A stretch of 64,000 nt of DNA, taken from positions 8,108,747 through 8,172,746 of the forward strand of contig CM055319.2 in assembly GCA_029255685.2 (NCBI GenBank), in the 5' to 3' direction. A program made the translations under genes and the position numbers. This document shows, in pieces, positions 11,222-21,640 of this stretch; position 1 is the first letter of the stretch, and every line of letters begins with the position of its first letter. The notes beneath the pieces are model-generated. The model was not told where the DNA came from, searched no databases, and saw only the letters and a program-made list of their open reading frames with translations. The stretch is from Silene conica. Its lineage: Eukaryota > Streptophyta > Magnoliopsida > Caryophyllales > Caryophyllaceae.

Positions 11222-11310
11222 TTTTTGAAATAATGCTGAAAATTAAAGAAATTGTCGTTTTGGGTCGGTTCTGAAAGTATTTGTCGAAATGGTGTCCACG
11301 TAGGATCGGG
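11222..11310. repeat. Left terminal inverted repeat of the MULE
   Basis: It runs from TTTTTGAAATAATGCTG through GTCGTTTTGGGTCGG to GGTGTCCACGTAGG and pairs with the complement of about 14952-15033. The outermost eight or so bases at each end do not match well. Confidence 0.75.
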
Positions 11311-11323
11311 AAAACGAGCCTAA

Positions 11324-11740
11324 ACACGCCATTGGGAATGGCGGGTATTGTACTAGAGACACGCCATATATGGTGGCGTGTCTTTTCAGTGTCTTTTTGT
11401 TAGATAATTTTACAGAAGGTTGGGCTATGGGATATAAACAAGACACGCCATGTGTAATGGCGTTTCTATTGACAATAACACGCCATTAGTGGTGGCGTGT
11501 TCAAGCTAGGTAAAAAAATTAAAATGTTCCAGGGGGTTTTGAAAATTTTAGTATTAAACACGCCATTGCGGTTGGCGGGTTTCATGAGGAATACACGCCA
11601 TTGAATGTGGCGTGTTTATGCAGTTTTTTTTTTTTTTTTTAAAGGTTTGAAAATGTTAAGGGGTTGTTGATAGTGAATGGCTGAAATACGCCATTGTTGA
11701 TAGTGAAAGGCTGAAATACGCCATTCATTGTCGCGTGTTT
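11324..11740. repeat. Left subterminal palindrome cluster of the MULE
   Basis: Hairpin-capable units with arms ACACGCC and GGCGTGT (or GGCGGGT) begin at 11324, 11359, 11443, 11478, 11558 and 11593. They fall into three pairs, each with 35-nt start-to-start spacing. Two weaker ATACGCC units follow at 11686 and 11716 within a local 30-bp duplication. Confidence 0.88.
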
Positions 11741-11915
11741 GTGATGTTAAAAGTGATAAAACGAATAAGCAAAAGAAAGAAAATTTAAAAATGCACACAG
11801 AAAATTAAAATGTCATTTGAAAGCAAATCTAAAACACATCTAATTGTTTCGCACAAGGAGTATAGAAAATCTAACAATAGTTCACTAATGTAGCTATTAC
11901 ATAGGTTGAAGCATT

Positions 11916-12303
11916 TCACTTCTTCTTTCCTCTGAAACGAGTCCAAAACCGTTTTCCCTTTGATGGCTCGGGAGTACCTTGTTCAGTGATGGGATCCATG
12001 GAAGATCTAGAGCGTCGACCGTGCCTAGAATAGTTTACTAATGGCACGTCGTCCTCCAATATCACTGAGTCAAGGGACTCATTCCCCGTTGCTTGAGTTT
12101 CTTCTTGGGTGGGTTCTTGGTTTGGTGCTTCGGTTGGTTGCTCGTATGGTTGGAGAAGATGTGAAAAGCCGACTTGTTGAAGTGTTTGAGAGGAGTAATC
12201 ACGCATGTCAGAAACCATGGAACGGAAATGAGGGGGGTACTTCTTGAGGCATTTGTTGAAGCTCCCTATTGCATGTCGTATGGACATCCGCAAAACCATG
12301 AGC
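11916..12303 (-). CDS. MULE gene, C-terminal exon (basic tail)
   Basis: A minus-strand frame of 127 codons starts just inside a probable 3' splice site (TTGTTGTAG then GCTCATGG, near 12303). It ends SKGKRFWTRFRGKKK, a strongly basic tail that could be a nuclear signal. The middle is acidic and rich in Glu, Gln and Thr. It lies directly downstream of the PMD frame, so it is probably the last exon of that gene. The simplest splice (CTT|GTAAGT at 12390 to this acceptor) does not keep the frame, so the junction or a frameshift is unresolved. Confidence 0.5.
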
Positions 12304-12390
12304 CTACAACAAAAAAGAGTGAGTATTAGAATCGATATTTTATAATAAATCAGTTAAGTATCAATAGACAAGTTTATTTAGTATACTTAC

Positions 12391-13773
12391 AAGATATTGA
12401 GTGACGCCAAATGGTGCTTGGTAAGTCGGTTGTAGGGAGGTAGGGCTAATGAACCGAAGAGTGCGATCACGGTACCAAATCATGTAAGGGTCATTGTAGT
12501 GCATTTCATTATAATCCTCAATACCATTGAACCTAAATAGCCCTCTCCTAGCCCACATTGCTATGTATGGAGCATGTTTATCCATCCAATTTCGGGTATG
12601 GGCACCTCTTTTATCTACTTTGTGTAGATTAGGCTCCGTGTCACATGGTTGTGGAATATCTTGTTTCCACCCAAATTGGCGAGCTACCCGATTAGGGAAA
12701 TGCCACTCAACAATATCAAAGCAAATCATGGGAGCTATGACAACCCAATCATCGGAGTCATCATGACAAAAGTCGGGTAGAAAAGATAAAACTTGGGTGT
12801 AAGGTTGCCATATAAATTGATCATGGCGCATAGTATCGAAAGCATCCCTATACCCAAGTAGTGATATGCTTTGTGCTTTCTTCCGGTTCACACTTAGCCA
12901 CCTTCGACCCAATGAGTCAATCCTTAATAAATGTTGAGTGCCTAACGGGTTCGGTCCTTGATGAGTGGGTGTCTCTTTTGGACCTATGACTATAGGTCGA
13001 CCAAATGGAATCCTCTCCCATGCCCACAATTGTAAAAGAATTAGGGGACCTCCAATGTCTCTGGCCTTGATGCCACTCGATCTACATAAATTACGATATA
13101 ATGTAGCGAGAACGGCACTACCCCAAGAGTAAGTGTCTAGCATGGTCAAATCCCTCAACAATGGCAAATAAACAAGTTGGATATCATTACCACTCTTGTC
13201 GGGAAACATGATAGTCGCCATCAAGATAAGCAAATAAGCTCTAACATATTGATGTAGAACTTCTTCATTAGCATCTACCGGGAGACCGCTGAAATTAGCT
13301 AACAACCAACCAATCCTTAATGACGCACCCTTGAGATCATTAGCACCCGGAGTTTTACCTAGAAGTTCAATTACCAATCCTACCCAGTTATATGCCGTCG
13401 GTCCACTAACAACATTTCCTCTAATCCTTAATCCTAACAAGACTTGGACGTCTTGTAAGGTAATAGTAGCCTCCCCCACGGTCAAGTGAAAAGTATGTGT
13501 CTCCGGTCTCCACCTCTCAACCAAAGCGGATATTAAATCCACATCAAACTTCAAACCAACAATCCTATGAATGAAAAAAAACTGTGACTCCCTAATAAAG
13601 TCAACTACTTGAGGGCTTACTTGAAACCCCTTGTGCGAAGCGATGTGCGACCTACATCGGAGGGTACCCATGTCCTCCCCTTCCAAGATTGCCTTGCTCC
13701 TGTGGAGTTCTTGCCGTGTGAGAAGTTCCGGGTTCACCGGGCCCGCTAGTAGACGGTGTTGACGTTGATCCAT
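12391..13773 (-). CDS. Plant mobile domain (PMD) protein of the MULE
   Basis: About 461 codons from ATG at 13773-13771 (MDQRQHRLLAGPVNPELL) to a good 5' splice site CTT|GTAAGT at 12390. The protein has the PMD signature: HRSKAI near the start, then FDVDLISALVERWRPETHTF, GEATITLQDVQVLLGLRI, a leucine-rich middle, and tryptophans in WERIPFGRP. PMD proteins include the Arabidopsis MAIN and MAIN-like silencing factors and many transposon-borne copies. The inverted repeats around it show this copy travels with a MULE. A catalytic role is not expected; a DNA- or chromatin-related function is inference. The frame is undamaged over this exon. Confidence 0.75.
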
Positions 13774-13878
13774 GATTCCTACATAAATGAGATAATGAAA
13801 ACAATTTAGTAATATAACAAAAAAATTGAAAAAAAAAAAGACAAAATTCCACAAAACAAACTACAAACAAGGAATACC

Positions 13879-14215
13879 TCACTCTCAATGTGCAAGTAGA
13901 AATCTCAACAAATATGTCCATTGAAGGAGCATTTGAATGACGAACACTTGCCCATAATGCTTTTAAGGCCCCGTCAATGTTAAGAGGTACAACTTTGAAA
14001 CAACCGGAACTTGGAAATTTCATCTTCACCCTTAATTGACTACTAAAACTATGCATTTCCATTCCTTTGTATATCTCTTCAACTAATTCAAGATAAGTCA
14101 TCTTTGTACTAGCTAAAACAAAGCATTGACTCCCTCCTCTATAGCTAACACAACCATTTTGCTCCAATATTTCTCCATCCCAATAACAAATAAGTGGAAA
14201 ATCAAAAATATCCAT
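13879..14215 (-). CDS. MULE gene, N-terminal MuDR-like domain exon
   Basis: From ATG at 14215-14213 (MDIFDFPLICYWDGEILEQN) about 112 codons run to a possible donor GAG|GTATTC near 13880. The pattern CYWDGEI...VSYRGGSQ...MTYLELVEEIY...PLNIDGALKALW resembles the N-terminal domain of plant MuDR-type transposases, thought to be DNA-binding. A 3' splice site (GGTATAG) lies directly before the ATG, and a leader with donor CAAG|GTATTT near 14514 suggests a spliced 5' UTR. Joining to the PMD exon by the obvious sites gives the wrong frame, so this may be a separate small protein. Confidence 0.55.
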
Positions 14216-14744
14216 TCTATACCAAAAAAAAAGAAACTTACTTAGTATAAATAAACAATTTATAAACAAACTACAACATAATAATCACCAAAACAATGAA
14301 ATAAACAAAATTTAACAACTTCTACATCAAATTCAATAACCTAGGGTTTCAAATTTGGGGGTTTTCATATACCTATCAAATTAAACACAAATTAACAATA
14401 TAAAAAGCTAAATCAAGCACAAAAACACCTTAATTAACCAAAATGAAAACATAAAAACTGAAATCTAACCTAAAAATTACAAATTAAACAAAAAATATGA
14501 AAAGAAAAATACCTTGAAAAAGGTTACTTTGCCGGAGTTGTCGCCGGAGTTTTTACCGGAAAAGAGTTGAATGAGTGAGTGTTGAGGGAGTGAGGGTGGA
14601 TTGAGATGTGATTGTGAGGGATTGAGATGTGCACGAGTTTCGTTCTTGTGAGGGTTTGAGGGAGTGAGTGTTGAAAGAGTGAAGTATGAAGAGAATGAAA
14701 GAAACTCGTGCAACTTAACGAAAAAAAAAAATCTGCCTGCTTAA

Positions 14745-14923
14745 ACACGCCATCCCACATGGCGGGTCTGCTGAAGGAAACACGCCATTAGCTATGGCGT
14801 GTTTTCAGTTCCCACGCTTCTGGAAAGTTTCTGATTTGAATTAAAATTTCTAACAGAAGTAAACCCGCCATATACTATGGCGTGTCTTTGTGAAGAAACA
14901 CGCCATCCTGTATGGCGTGTTTA
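14745..14923. repeat. Right subterminal palindrome cluster of the MULE
   Basis: Units begin at 14745, 14780, 14863 (ACCCGCC variant) and 14898, again in two pairs with 35-nt spacing. They lie between the transcribed leader of the minus-strand gene and the right terminal inverted repeat. Confidence 0.88.
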
Positions 14924-15047
14924 GGCGAAGCAGGTTCCGAAACACCGAGCCTACGTGGACACCATTTCGATAAATACTTTCATTTCCAACCCAAAACGAC
15001 AATTATTTTATTTTTGAGCATTATTTTGACAACGGATTCCTTAGGAC

Positions 15048-16966
15048 ACGCAGGTTTTTACAGGCGTTTCATTAAGGACTTCTCTAAAATTGCTAAACCA
15101 CTTACACAATTGCTTCTTAAAGATGCCATCTTTGATTTTTCTGATGAGTGCCTTTCAGCTTTTAACAGGTTGAAGGAAGCTTTGATCTCAGCACCAATCA
15201 TCCAGCCACCAGATTGGGATCTCCCATTTGAGATCATGTGCGATGCTAGTGATTATGCTCTGGGTGCTGTGCTTGGTCAAAGGAAGAACAAGGCTCTTAA
15301 TGCTATATACTATGCGAGCTGCACCCTGGATGAGACTCAAGTCAACTATTTCACCACCGAGAAGGAGATGCTAGCTGTCATATTTGCCTTAGAAAAATTC
15401 AGGTCATATTTAGTAGGTAATAAGGTAATTGTCTATACTGACCATGCAGCCTTAAAAGGTCTTTTTCAAAAGAAGGATTCAAAGCCAAGACTTTTAAGGT
15501 GGATCCTCCTTCTCCAAGAATTTGACATTGAGATCAGGGACAAGAAAGGCGCGGAAAACGTGGTAGCTGACCATTTATCTCGCCTACAACTGACTGATGG
15601 GGAAGATTCTTTACCTATTGATGATTCGTTTCCTGATGAGAGTTTATTTATCATTAATAGTTCAGGTTCTTATCCCCCTCCTTGGTATGCTGATTTTGCT
15701 AATTTTGCTGTTACAGGTAAAATCCCTCCTGAGTTGTCTTGGCAACAAAAGAAGAGATTTATGTTCGATGCAAAACAATATTTTTGGGATGACCCTTATG
15801 TTTTTAAAAAATGCGGAGATGGACTTATCCGGAGATGCGTCCCCCAATGGGAGGTGAAGGACATTCTGGAAGCATGTCACTCTTCTGCATATGGTGGTCA
15901 CCACGGTCCATCTAGGACCGTGGCCAAGGTATTGCAGTCTGGTTTTTATTGGCCTACTTTACATGCTGACTGTAGAAATTTTGTAGGTAACTGTGACGCC
16001 TGTCAAAGAACTGGGAATGTCTCAAAAAGACATGAGATGCCACAAGTTGGTATTTTAGAGGTAGAAATTTTTGATGTCTGGGGCATTGATTATCAAGGAC
16101 CTTTTCCTAGTAGTCAAGGTAACAGGTATATTCTTGTAGCTGTTGATTATGTGTCTAAGTGGGTAGAAGCTATTGCTACCCCCCATTGTGATGCAAAAGC
16201 TGTTATTAAGATGTTTAAAAAAATCATATTTCCTCGTTTTGGTGTCCCTAGGGTTGTCATAAGTGATGGAGGTATGCATTTTAAGGAGAAATGCTTAGGT
16301 GACTTGTTAAATAAATTCGGTGTCCAACACCGTAGGGGTTTAGCTTATCACCCTCAGACTAGTGGTCAAGTTGAGATCTCTAATAGAGAACTCAAGGAGA
16401 CCCTAGCCAAGGTAGTTTCTAAGTCTAGGAAAGATTGGAGCCTAAAACTTGATGATGTTTTATGGGCCTATAGAACCGCGTTCAAAACTCCAATAGGAAT
16501 GTCACCATTCAGATTGATTTATGGTAAAACTTGTCATTTACCAGTTGAGTTAGAACGTAAGTCTTGGTGGGCTATTTGTGATCTTAATTTAGACCCTAAT
16601 CTTTCCCGTGAGAAATGTTTATTGCAGCTCAATGAGTTAGAAGAATTCAGGTTGTTAGCCTATGACAATGCCAGGATTTACAAGGAGAAAACAAAGCGCT
16701 GGCATGACAAAAGAATCATTAGACGTGATTTCCAGGTAGGTGATAGGGTATTGCTTTTTAATGCTCGTATTCGTCTTTTTCCTGGTAAGCTGAAATCCAG
16801 GTGGAGCGGACCCTACACCATCACAGCTGTCTCAAAATTCGGATCAATCGAATTAGAAACCTCATCTGGTGAGAGGTTCAAAGTCAATGGCCAATATGTG
16901 AAGCACTTCCGAGGAGAAAATGAATTTGTCGGAAAAGTTGAAGTTTCTTACTTCGACCCCTTTTAG
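15048..16966 (+). pseudogene. Element A RNase H and integrase
   Basis: The frame resumes directly after the MULE duplication with [20 protein letters not shown]. RNase H follows ([50 protein letters not shown]). The integrase has an HHCC finger ([10 protein letters not shown]...[11 protein letters not shown]) and DDE residues in [17 protein letters not shown] and [16 protein letters not shown]-terminal domain contains [22 protein letters not shown]. The stop is at 16964-16966. An open frame extends upstream into the MULE to 14912, but that part is fortuitous. Undamaged in itself, it is cut off from gag-RT by the MULE. Confidence 0.88.
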
Positions 16967-17141
16967 GATGCTCCTTAGAAGGTAAAAGGTCGTGCGGGAC
17001 CTCTTAAACCAGCGCTACACGGGAGGCAACCCGTGCTTTAGTTTAAATTTACGTTTTCTTTCTTATTTTTCGTTTTATCCTCTGGTGGAAATTGAAATCT
17101 CTGCAGAAAAGTGAAAGAAAAAGCGAATCCGTCAGTACAGT

Positions 17142-17274
17142 GGTCGACCGACCGAGTTATTAGGTCGACCGACCAAACTGACAACTTTATGCACTTTTTC
17201 TGACAGAGTAAGTGAAATTGCAGAGCAGGTAAAAGGACGCTGGTCGACCGACCGACTTTTCTGGTCGACCGACC
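17142..17274. repeat. Two palindrome dyads, element A 3' region
   Basis: GGTCGACCGACC at 17142/17163 (spacer GAGTTATTA) and 17242/17263 (spacer GACTTTTCT), both with 21-nt spacing. Confidence 0.92.
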
Positions 17275-17330
17275 ACGAGTTTTTTTTACGGTTTTTTTTT
17301 TCAGAGTCAAATGTCACGAGTCTGTTGTGT

Positions 17331-17463
17331 TATAAAAATACAATAATTGCTTTTACTCCTTCAACTTTCCAGCATTCCCTTTCTCTCTTAAAACCCTAAA
17401 AACTATTCACCCACCTTCCTCCTTCACCAATTTACTTACTTTCTTTCATTTTCCATCTTCAAG
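17331..17463 (+). promoter_or_regulatory. Promoter-like block with leader and 5' splice site
   Basis: TATAAAAATA at 17331 is followed by a pyrimidine-rich leader containing CTCTCTTAAAACCCTAAAAA and then CTTCAAG|GTATGTTC, a consensus-like 5' splice site after 17463. This is the usual order of a plant Pol II gene start. No coding frame follows before the LTR. Confidence 0.4.
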
Positions 17464-17752
17464 GTATGTTCTTCTTCTTTTTCTTTCTTTCTTTTTAGTT
17501 TTATATCTTCTTAATTCCGTTTTAGATAGTATTAGTTTATCCTTTTAAGTTCATTTTTGCTCTTAATTCCGTTTCCATGCTTGTTTGTGTGTTTTTATCT
17601 TAGTTTTCTTCTTCCTTTTGATTTTATATGCTTAGATCTGTAAATTTTGGGTGTTTTTGTGCTGATTAGGATAGTTTAATTCTTCCTTATAATTTTTATG
17701 CCTCTTTTCGCGCGAAATTCACCCGCGAAAAACCGACGCTGACACTATTCAC

Positions 17753-17875
17753 GGTCGACCGACCGGAAACTGAGGTCGGCCGACTGAAATTTGAATTTTC
17801 TGGGTTTCGAATTTACAGATCTGCACTTTTCTGATGATAGTCGGTCGACCGACCTGAAACAGTGGTCGGCCGACC
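17753..17875. repeat. Two palindrome dyads with GC-centred copies
   Basis: GGTCGACCGACC at 17753 pairs with GGTCGGCCGACT at 17774. GGTCGACCGACC at 17843 pairs with the perfect palindrome GGTCGGCCGACC at 17864. Spacing is 21 nt in both; spacers are GGAAACTGA and TGAAACAGT. Confidence 0.92.
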
Positions 17876-18431
17876 AACACCGTGTTGATTTATTGCTTTG
17901 CCTTGCATTTTTCAAAAATTTTCAAGCTAGTCTTTTGCATTATCTACGAGTTTTTGTTGATTTCATGCTAAATTATTAGACTTGACTCTCTTCTTGGCAA
18001 TCTACTACATATTCTAAGGATTAGAGCTTAATAAATCGGTGACATCCATGACCGATTTCATATAGGTTTGTGAGTAGTTTCTCCTCTTGAGGCATGTTAC
18101 ATCAATATGCATAAACATGAATTTTGTCTTCTTAATACCTGTATGCATTCGGGTTTGTGGTTTGTTGACACATGTGGTAGAGGTACCCCTTTCTCATTAT
18201 TCCCATTATCCTCACATAGCCAAATTGAACTCTTTTACCCATTTGCTACATTCTAAAAATTGCCTACCCTAGCCGAGCTAGTAAATTAGTGATGGGACTG
18301 TTTTTCTTGCCATCCTTTGGTTTATGCTTCATTGATAAATTTTGATTTTGGGAGTATGATAAAAAAAAAGAGATACAAAAATAAAAGAAACACGAAAGAA
18401 AAAAAAAACGAAACAGCCTGTTTTCAAGGCT

Positions 18432-18464
18432 GGTCGGTCGACCAGTTTTCCTGGTCGGTCGACC
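18432..18464. repeat. Palindrome dyad in opposite orientation
   Basis: GGTCGGTCGACC at 18432 and 18453, 21 nt apart, spacer AGTTTTCCT. Both copies are the reverse complement of the form found elsewhere in element A. Confidence 0.92.
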
Positions 18465-19085
18465 AGGACCGTTGGGTAGGTTAGTTTTTCTGAAAAAAAA
18501 AAAGAAATAAAAAAAAAAGGGAGAGAAAACTTTGAGCATTGGCATGTATGAAAGAAAAAGAAAATAATAAGAAGTGATCTTATAGTATGGATAGACGGTT
18601 GTTAGCTCGGTTTAACCCCTCTTCCCATAACTTATCTTAAGCCTCTTTTTACCTTTAGCCTCACAATTCCAAATTCGCCTCGGCATGTGTCATGGTTATC
18701 TAGTGTGGGAATGCATATGTACGGTTGTAGAAATTCTATTCATGTTAGATTGCAGGCATGTTCTTACGGGTCGTAGATAGGTGAGAGTCTTTACTTTTAT
18801 TTATCTTCTTATCTTTCACATATACATTTGACCCTTTGCTTTCATGAGTGTCTCGAGCGTACCGCGAGAGTCCAATTAGAATGAGTCTTGCAAGGTTGAA
18901 ATTTTAGCATGCTTTTCCAACATGTTTAATTCGTTTTGCTCTTGACATTGTGTTTGATTATAGTTGAAAAATGCATTAAATTGGTTAAGCATAGTGTTAT
19001 GTTTGGTTGTGAAAAGTATGAGATCCGTTCCATTAGAAGTTTTATTTTCTTTTGAGTCTTAGTGCTTGCTTGAGGACAAGCAATG

Positions 19086-19101
19086 TTTGGTTTGGGGAGT
19101 T
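19086..19101 (+). promoter_or_regulatory. Polypurine tract of element A
   Basis: TTTGGTTTGGGGAGT immediately precedes the 3' LTR start TGATACG and is the expected plus-strand primer site. Confidence 0.65.
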
Positions 19102-20380
19102 TGATACGTGCCTATTTTATGCATTTTATTTACTCTTTTGGCACGTATTTTCTTACACTTTCGTGACTTTTAGTTGCTTTTTCTCCCGAAACGGTTTACT
19201 TTGGCATTTCTATGTTTTATATGTAGGAATACGCGGAAGTGAGCAAAACCAAGCCTTATTTGCCTTTAGGAAGCTGTTTTGAGTACTAGTATGGAGCAAG
19301 GAATCAGATGGTGCACTCAAGTATTATTTTCAGGCCAGATCAAAGCTGAAAAAGACGAGAAGCGGTCGACCGACCTGCAATAGTGGTCGCCGACCGATGT
19401 CCAGTTCGCAAAAGAAGCCCAGCTCACAGAAGCCCAAGTTCGCATGAAATAAACCCGTATCGCCAGAATCGGTCGACCGACCGAAAATCTCGGTCGACCG
19501 ACCACCAGCTGTTTCGGGACTTCTGTTTTTATTTATTTTCTATTTTTCCTAATCTTGTAACAATTATTATTTAAGGAGACCTAAACTCTAAAATTAGGTT
19601 ATGCAGCCCCAATTAGAGAAAAACTCCATTGTTAGATTTTGGTACCAAGCTTTCATCTTTATTCTTAGATTTTCCATTCAAGTTGTAAGTTTGTCACAAT
19701 TCAATCTTTCCTTTTTATTCAATCTTATTATTCATCTTGTTGTTATTTCTTATTTCATGTTTACCCTTTTATTATCATCTTTGATTATGTTCATCTCTTT
19801 AATATTCTTAGTAATTGTTAGTTCTATAATTAAAAGTATGCATAGCTAATTCTTGTGATTGGGAATTAGGGGAACCATGATAAAGGCTTGACTTTGATAG
19901 GTTTGATGATTAAATTACCAATCCCCCATTGTTGTTGGTGAACTAATCCGTAGGATTGAAAGATTATTGGGATTAGTTTAACAACAACTTTGGGATTGCC
20001 CTTGAACGAAAGTTTAGTGTTTTTGTAGGAACCCTAAGACCGTAAGGATTGGGTAGAATATTGACCTAAAGGTTTATCCTTTGTTCCTGGGGATTGTGTT
20101 ATTTGATTATTCTTACCCTTCATTGACTTGTTTTGACCATGGGGAACCAAAGTTCCCAATCTCCTTTTTATCTTATTTTAATTTTCTTGTCAGTTTGCTA
20201 CCTTAGTGTTAGTTTAAATCTCAAATCAAAACCTCCCTTTTTGGTTACTTGCAATAGACTTTAAATTTACAAACATAATTTACCCTGTCTCTCTGTGGTT
20301 CGACCCTTGACTTATCCTATCTGAGTTTAAGCTGAGGTTTTATAAATCTTATCTTTGGCACCCCTCAACGACGGGTGTCA
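19102..20380 (+). repeat. Element A 3' LTR
   Basis: Same length (1279 bp) and almost the same sequence as 6545-7823. It is followed by the ATCAC target duplication. Confidence 0.93.
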
Positions 20381-20385
20381 ATCAC

Positions 20386-21640
20386 ACTCTCACAATCTTT
20401 TATACTACTTTCAGGAGCATGCAAAGTACAGTATCCGAAGTATGCACCCGTTTCTTACTTTTCACTTCTATTTCATCAGCCGAAGTGACTTCCAATAATA
20501 CAATTTCACCAATAACCTTTATGAGGAAGTGACCTATAACCACCTCTAATTCCGTAATATAAAATCCTTATTTCTAAGTTCGACCCCCAAAGCTTCAACT
20601 AGATCCATTTTTGCTTCTAGGAACATGTTCAACTTCATATACGCAATTTTGCCTACGAAAAAGCGCCTTAACATTTCGTGAGAATGTTTCCAAAATCATG
20701 GTACACGGATCGAAAGCTACTCTAAATTCCTCAAGTTTTAGAGCACAAGCCGCCATATTAAATATTAAGGAGATTGCAAGGTCAGATAAAGATTGAACAT
20801 CTTCACCTCCAATACTTGTCAAGCTCATACCAAAAACTTTATTAACTTCATTGTAACAGAAAGCGGCCTTATCAAAGTGATTTTATCGAAAAATACTATT
20901 ACCTTTGTCTTTAAGCACCCTCACCTTAGACAAGGCCAATGTAAACGACCCCTACAATTTCAGAAAGTGAGCTAGCGTCCTATCTCAATCATCCTCCATA
21001 AACCCATCACTTACATGGGCACAAGCGAAATTATCCCAAAACTTATGATATACAGTAGATGATGCAAAATAATCAGATCATGCCAAATCATCAGACCATG
21101 CCATATCATCAGACCAAAAGACGAAAAGACAGACCACAACCCAAACAAAACAGAATACGAAAAAACAGAAAAAAAATCTTAACCACAACCTGGCAACCAA
21201 CGACGTCACACAAATCACAAAACAACCAGACCCAACGGCGCACACAGAGAACAAAAAAAGATCGGAGAAAAGAGAGTTAATCAGTCATGGATGGACCAAC
21301 CATAACGAAAAATAGCCGATGAAGAAAAGTAAGACAACGAAAAATAAACCTGTATTAGTACAAAGATGGCGACAATGATTGAAAGACGTCGAAGGGATGG
21401 CGATGAGTAGCTATTAAAAAACGAGGAAAGTAGTTGAGGTAGCCTCGCCGGCAACCGAAAGAGGCGAGCTGAGAAGCCGCCGACGAGGTACGGTAGACGC
21501 GTTTAATTTCTAGGATTTCGGATTTGGGGGTGATTTAGGTTTTTTTTCCAGAGTTTCTCTCTCTTGTCTAACTTTCATCGTTACTTGTTAGTTGTTAGTT
21601 GTTAGTATGAGAATTAACCCTATTACTTTATAAGATACTT
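20386..21640 (-). pseudogene. Gene-like minus-strand sequence, upstream half of the gene split by element A
   Basis: On the minus strand a TATA-like CTTATAAAGTAAT lies near 21630. A GC-rich leader follows, with a possible donor ACAG|GTTTAT near 21350. Coding-like blocks include FGMSLTSIGGEDVQSLSDLA through CALKLEEFRVAFDPCTMILE and VKALFRRQN (about 20830-20600). A further block near 20530-20400 reads LEVVIGHFLIKVIGEIVLLE in another frame. The family is not recognised. Frame changes between blocks could be introns or decay. The 18-bp partial repeat ATCATCAGACCATGCC at 21070-21120 lies between leader and coding blocks. Confidence 0.35.

Larger units (their letters stand above)
11214..15037 (-). 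mobile_element. PMD-carrying MULE-like DNA transposon inserted in element A
   Basis: Long imperfect terminal inverted repeats of about 75-80 bp share GTCGTTTTGGGT and CGAAATGGTGTCCACGTAGG (complemented at the right end). The flanks TTCTTAGGAC (11204-11213) and TCCTTAGGAC (15038-15047) match at 9 of 10, in the 8-11 bp range of MULE duplications. The genes lie on the minus strand: an N-terminal MuDR-like domain and a plant mobile domain protein. I saw no DDE transposase domain. Clusters of ACACGCCAT...ATGGCGTGT palindromes lie inside both termini. Insert plus duplicated target is 3834 bp, a multiple of three, so the host pol halves remain in one frame. Confidence 0.8.
16967..19101 (+). other. 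Element A 3' noncoding region
   Basis: 2.1 kb without a long frame in the position of the env-like gene of some Athila elements. It holds five GGTCGNNCGACC dyads (17142, 17242, 17753, 17843, 18432) and a promoter-like block at 17331-17463. The conserved GCTTGAGGACAAGCAATGTT and a purine-rich tract precede the 3' LTR. Confidence 0.75.
6545..20380 (+). mobile_element. Element A: Athila-like Ty3/gypsy LTR retrotransposon
   Basis: Two 1279-bp LTRs (6545-7823 and 19102-20380) start TGATACGTGCC and end GACGGGTGTCA, flanked by a perfect 5-bp duplication ATCAC (6540-6544 and 20381-20385). The order inside is PBS, gag, protease, RT, RNase H, integrase, then about 2.1 kb of noncoding DNA where some Athila elements carry an env-like gene. 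By eye the LTRs differ at about four sites, so the insertion is recent. The element is dead: an in-frame stop interrupts RT, and a 3.8-kb MULE sits between RT and RNase H. Without the MULE it is about 10 kb. The Athila assignment rests on the gag pattern, the LCDLGAS protease motif and a tRNA-Asp type PBS. Confidence 0.92.

Noticed and set aside
14912..15047. N-terminal extension of the RNase H/integrase frame
   Set aside because: These codons lie in the MULE terminal repeat; the frame is open by chance because the insertion length is a multiple of three.
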